Assembly (NCBI GenBank): GCA_007122045.1
Contig: SKJM01000833.1
Location: 1-9,361, forward strand
Direction: 5' to 3'
Length of the DNA stretch: 9,361 nucleotides
Origin: Planctomycetales bacterium
GTDB lineage: Bacteria; Planctomycetota; Planctomycetia; Pirellulales; Thermoguttaceae
The number at the start of each line of letters is the position of its first letter. Position 1 is the first letter of the stretch. The translations under genes were made by a program, and so were the position numbers. This document shows positions 7,492 to 9,361 of this stretch, one piece after another. The notes beneath the pieces were generated by a model, which saw only the letters and a program-made list of their open reading frames with translations, ran no database searches and was not told where the DNA came from.

Positions 7492-8217
7492 TCATTCCTC
7501 GGCCAGCCGTCGGAAGTATTGCTCGATCTGCAGCTCGTATTTCGGCAGGAACTGTTCCGGGGCCAACTGGAGGAGCTGCTCTCGCTGGCGTTCGGGCAAC
7601 CGGTTCCAAAGCGCTTCCATCGCCTGCATGGTTCGCCGCCGCTCGGGGCGCTCCTCGACGGTTTCGGCCTCGCCCGGCTCATCGGTGGCTTCGCGGGCCG
7701 GCGCTTGTTGCGGGTCGCCGTCGCCGCCCGTTTCATCGCCCGGTTGCGCGTCCGCCTGCTGCTCGGCGGCGGGGGGCGCTTGCCTGGCGCCCTCGGCGGA
7801 GGCCGCCGCCTGCTGGCGGGCCTCCTCGAGGAGCATCTCGAGCTGGGCGACGATTTGCTCCTGCAGGGCGGTGGTCTGCCCGTCGGCCGCCTGGCGGGCC
7901 AACCGGGTCTGTACGTCGCGCATCTGGCGGGCGATGGCCAGCAGCGGGTGCGCCCCTTCGGAAGTGGCCGCATGGCCCAACTCGCGCTCCAAGCGGCTTT
8001 CGAGCGACTCTTCCGCGGCGCCGGGCGAAGGCGGCGCCGCCTCCGGCCCCTCGCGGAACAGGTCGGCATCGACCCCGCCGCCCGGCCGCTCCGGGGAATC
8101 ATCCAGCAGTTTGTCATCGAGCGAACCCGGCTCCGATGCCCGCAGCGCAAGCGGGTTGCTTGCCGTTACACACATCAAGCCAGTCAGTAGGACGGATGCT
8201 GCCAGTTTCACGTTCAT
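7492..8217 (-). CDS. Secreted coiled-coil protein, planctomycete type
   Basis: This 241-residue protein has a probable Sec signal peptide (MNVKLAASVLLTGLMCVTAS, likely cleaved near LRA-S at 27/28). An acidic segment (33-60) is followed by a helical, coiled-coil-prone stretch (about 69-145; HPLLAIARQMRDVQTRL, LQEQIVAQLEMLLEEAR), a disordered Gln/Glu/Pro/Gly-rich spacer (146-194), and a conserved-looking tail LWNRLPERQREQLLQ ... FLPKYELQIEQYFRRLAEE. From memory that tail recurs in planctomycete proteins of unknown function; no enzymatic motif is visible. The start is supported by GAGGAG eight bases upstream. Its ATG overlaps the TGA of the preceding gene (ATGA), so translation is probably coupled and the two products may act together, likely in the periplasm or on the membrane. 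Confidence 0.85.
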   Translation of the reverse strand: MNVKLAASVLLTGLMCVTASNPLALRASEPGSLDDKLLDDSPERPGGGVDADLFREGPEAAPPSPGAAEESLESRLERELGHAATSEGAHPLLAIARQMRDVQTRLARQAADGQTTALQEQIVAQLEMLLEEARQQAAASAEGARQAPPAAEQQADAQPGDETGGDGDPQQAPAREATDEPGEAETVEERPERRRTMQAMEALWNRLPERQREQLLQLAPEQFLPKYELQIEQYFRRLAEE

Positions 8218-9361
8218 GGCCGTATCTCCTCGGGGACGTTGCCCGAATCGGGGGGCTGTGCGGGGCTTGGGTCGTCTTCATCGGCCGGGGGCTTGACGAC
8301 CATCCCGAGCGTCAGGTCGGCCAGGCGGCCCTGCTCCCGGGCGAGACGCTCGAGTTGACTTCGATGGGCTTCCGATGGGCGCGGCTCCTCGGCCATGGCC
8401 ACGGCTAGTTCCCTCGTGCGCCGGTGCAGGTCCTGCTGGAGCAGCTTGAGCAGTTTTACCTCGGCGGCAGCAAGGGGTTCACCTGCGGGCTCGCCGTCGG
8501 GGCCGGCAGCCGCGGCGGCGCCGGCCGGGTCGTGCGAAGGATCGGCCGGGTCGATCGCGAACGCTTCCAGGAGCATGGCCAGCCGGTCGCGGGCACGGAC
8601 GGCCGGCTGTTGCGTTTCCGGGCCCGTCTGCTGCCTGCGGAGGCGGGCCGCGGCCTCGGCCATCGCCTCGGTCGCACCGTCGAGCACCATTTGCACCGCC
8701 TCGGCGCCGATCAGCTTACCGCTGAGCTGCTCGGTATCGCTTTGAACGGCCAGTTGCAGGCGCACCAGGTCGTGCAGATCGGCCAGGTGGGCGCGGGTGA
8801 GTCCGTCGGGCGAGTCGGCCAAGCGGTCCAACTGCCGCGTCCGGTCGATCACCCCCTGCTGGGAGTCGTGGAGATGCTTCACCGCGTCTTCGAGTTGGGC
8901 GAGTTGCTCGGCGGCCAGTTCGGCCTGGGCCAGGCGTCGCCGGGCCTCCAACTGCCGCAGCGCGCGTTCAAGCAGTTCCTGCGCCTGCCCCGACTGCGCC
9001 GCCCCCTCCGCCGCGGTGCCATCGTCGGCGGCCTGCGCGGCGGCGTCCATCCGATCGCCCGCCTGCTCGGCCGATCGGGCCGCTTCCTTGGCCAGCAGGC
9101 GCTCCATGCGTCGCGCGGCCCGCGTAGTCTCTTCGGCCAGCTCGGCTTGCCGGTCGCTAAGCGATTCGAGCCGCCCTCGGGCATCGGCCGCGTTGGCGCC
9201 CTTGTCTTCTTCATCCTGGGCGACTTCGCGGAAGCCGGCGGCCGTTTCGGCTTGGCGGCGGGTCATCTCGGCCAGTTCCGTTTCCATCTCGCGGAGTCGC
9301 TCGACCAGCCGCTCCAGTTCATGCTCGCGCCGGTCAGCCAGGATGTCGAGCACCTCTTGCA
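8214..9361 (-). CDS. Long coiled-coil protein, N-terminus beyond window edge
   Basis: The C-terminal 381 or so residues of a larger protein. The frame is open to the right edge, so a GTG at 9353 is not trusted as the start. The visible part is nearly all helix with heptad-like Leu/Ala spacing, rich in Ala, Glu, Gln and Arg (LERLVERLREMETELAEM, LAAEQLAQLEDAVKHL, LLKLLQQDLHRRTRELA). It is broken by low-complexity Ala/Gly/Pro patches, and the last 25 residues (VKPPADEDDPSPAQPPDSGN) look disordered. No catalytic motif is seen. Planctomycetes carry large coiled-coil proteins of this style, often annotated DUF4175-like, with membrane helices toward the N-terminus; whether this one belongs there needs the missing part. 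It overlaps the next gene by four bases (ATGA). Confidence 0.8.
   Translation of the reverse strand, partial: QEVLDILADRREHELERLVERLREMETELAEMTRRQAETAAGFREVAQDEEDKGANAADARGRLESLSDRQAELAEETTRAARRMERLLAKEAARSAEQAGDRMDAAAQAADDGTAAEGAAQSGQAQELLERALRQLEARRRLAQAELAAEQLAQLEDAVKHLHDSQQGVIDRTRQLDRLADSPDGLTRAHLADLHDLVRLQLAVQSDTEQLSGKLIGAEAVQMVLDGATEAMAEAAARLRRQQTGPETQQPAVRARDRLAMLLEAFAIDPADPSHDPAGAAAAAGPDGEPAGEPLAAAEVKLLKLLQQDLHRRTRELAVAMAEEPRPSEAHRSQLERLAREQGRLADLTLGMVVKPPADEDDPSPAQPPDSGNVPEEIRP
8226..8231 (-). promoter_or_regulatory. Shine-Dalgarno within the upstream gene's 3' end
   Basis: GAGGAG on the minus strand lies eight bases before ATG 8217, inside the last codons of the long coiled-coil gene. 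With the ATGA overlap this supports coupled translation. Confidence 0.6.

Noticed and set aside
7264..8190. 308-residue plus-strand ORF after the glmS unit
   Set aside because: Mostly antisense to the coiled-coil gene; its opening part has higher GC at codon position 2 than 1, unlike a real gene.

Overview
The window looks like chromosomal DNA of a high-GC planctomycete, most likely of the Pirellulales type. This is inferred from the gene style: a HEAT-repeat lipoprotein, secreted Gln/Glu/Ala-rich coiled-coil proteins with a characteristic C-terminus, poorly conserved Shine-Dalgarno sites at several starts, and repeat-filled intergenic DNA. No rRNA or tRNA is visible to confirm the lineage.

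Layout: (1) Positions 1-2260 hold two minus-strand genes. A zinc-dependent alcohol dehydrogenase is cut by the left edge, and a radical SAM protein with an incomplete SPASM-like C-terminus lies upstream of it. The 164-base gap between them holds a dyad repeat. (2) Positions 2261-3135 are an 875-base divergent intergenic region. It carries three tandem units of 98-100 bases, an inverted partial copy at their right edge, and a good sigma70-type promoter firing rightward. (3) Positions 3136-3816 encode a HEAT-repeat lipoprotein, followed by a second copy of the dyad repeat. (4) Positions 4034-7260 look like one rightward transcription unit. A sigma70-like promoter is followed by a DacZ/DisA_N-type diadenylate cyclase, then glmS (glucosamine-6-phosphate synthase), then a 74-residue membrane protein. 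(5) Positions 7261-7491 lie between convergent genes and contain a coding-like minus-strand stretch with no start or stop, probably a gene remnant. (6) Positions 7492-9361 hold two minus-strand coiled-coil genes joined by an ATGA overlap; the upstream one runs off the right edge.

The most informative part is the cyclase-glmS-small membrane protein unit. It places a c-di-AMP synthase next to the enzyme that commits fructose-6-phosphate to amino sugars. In Firmicutes the comparable linkage is cdaA-cdaR-glmM, built around a different, membrane-bound cyclase. The repeats are the other notable content: two copies of a cloverleaf-like dyad at unrelated loci, and the tandem array. I found no CRISPR array, transposase, tRNA or phage gene.
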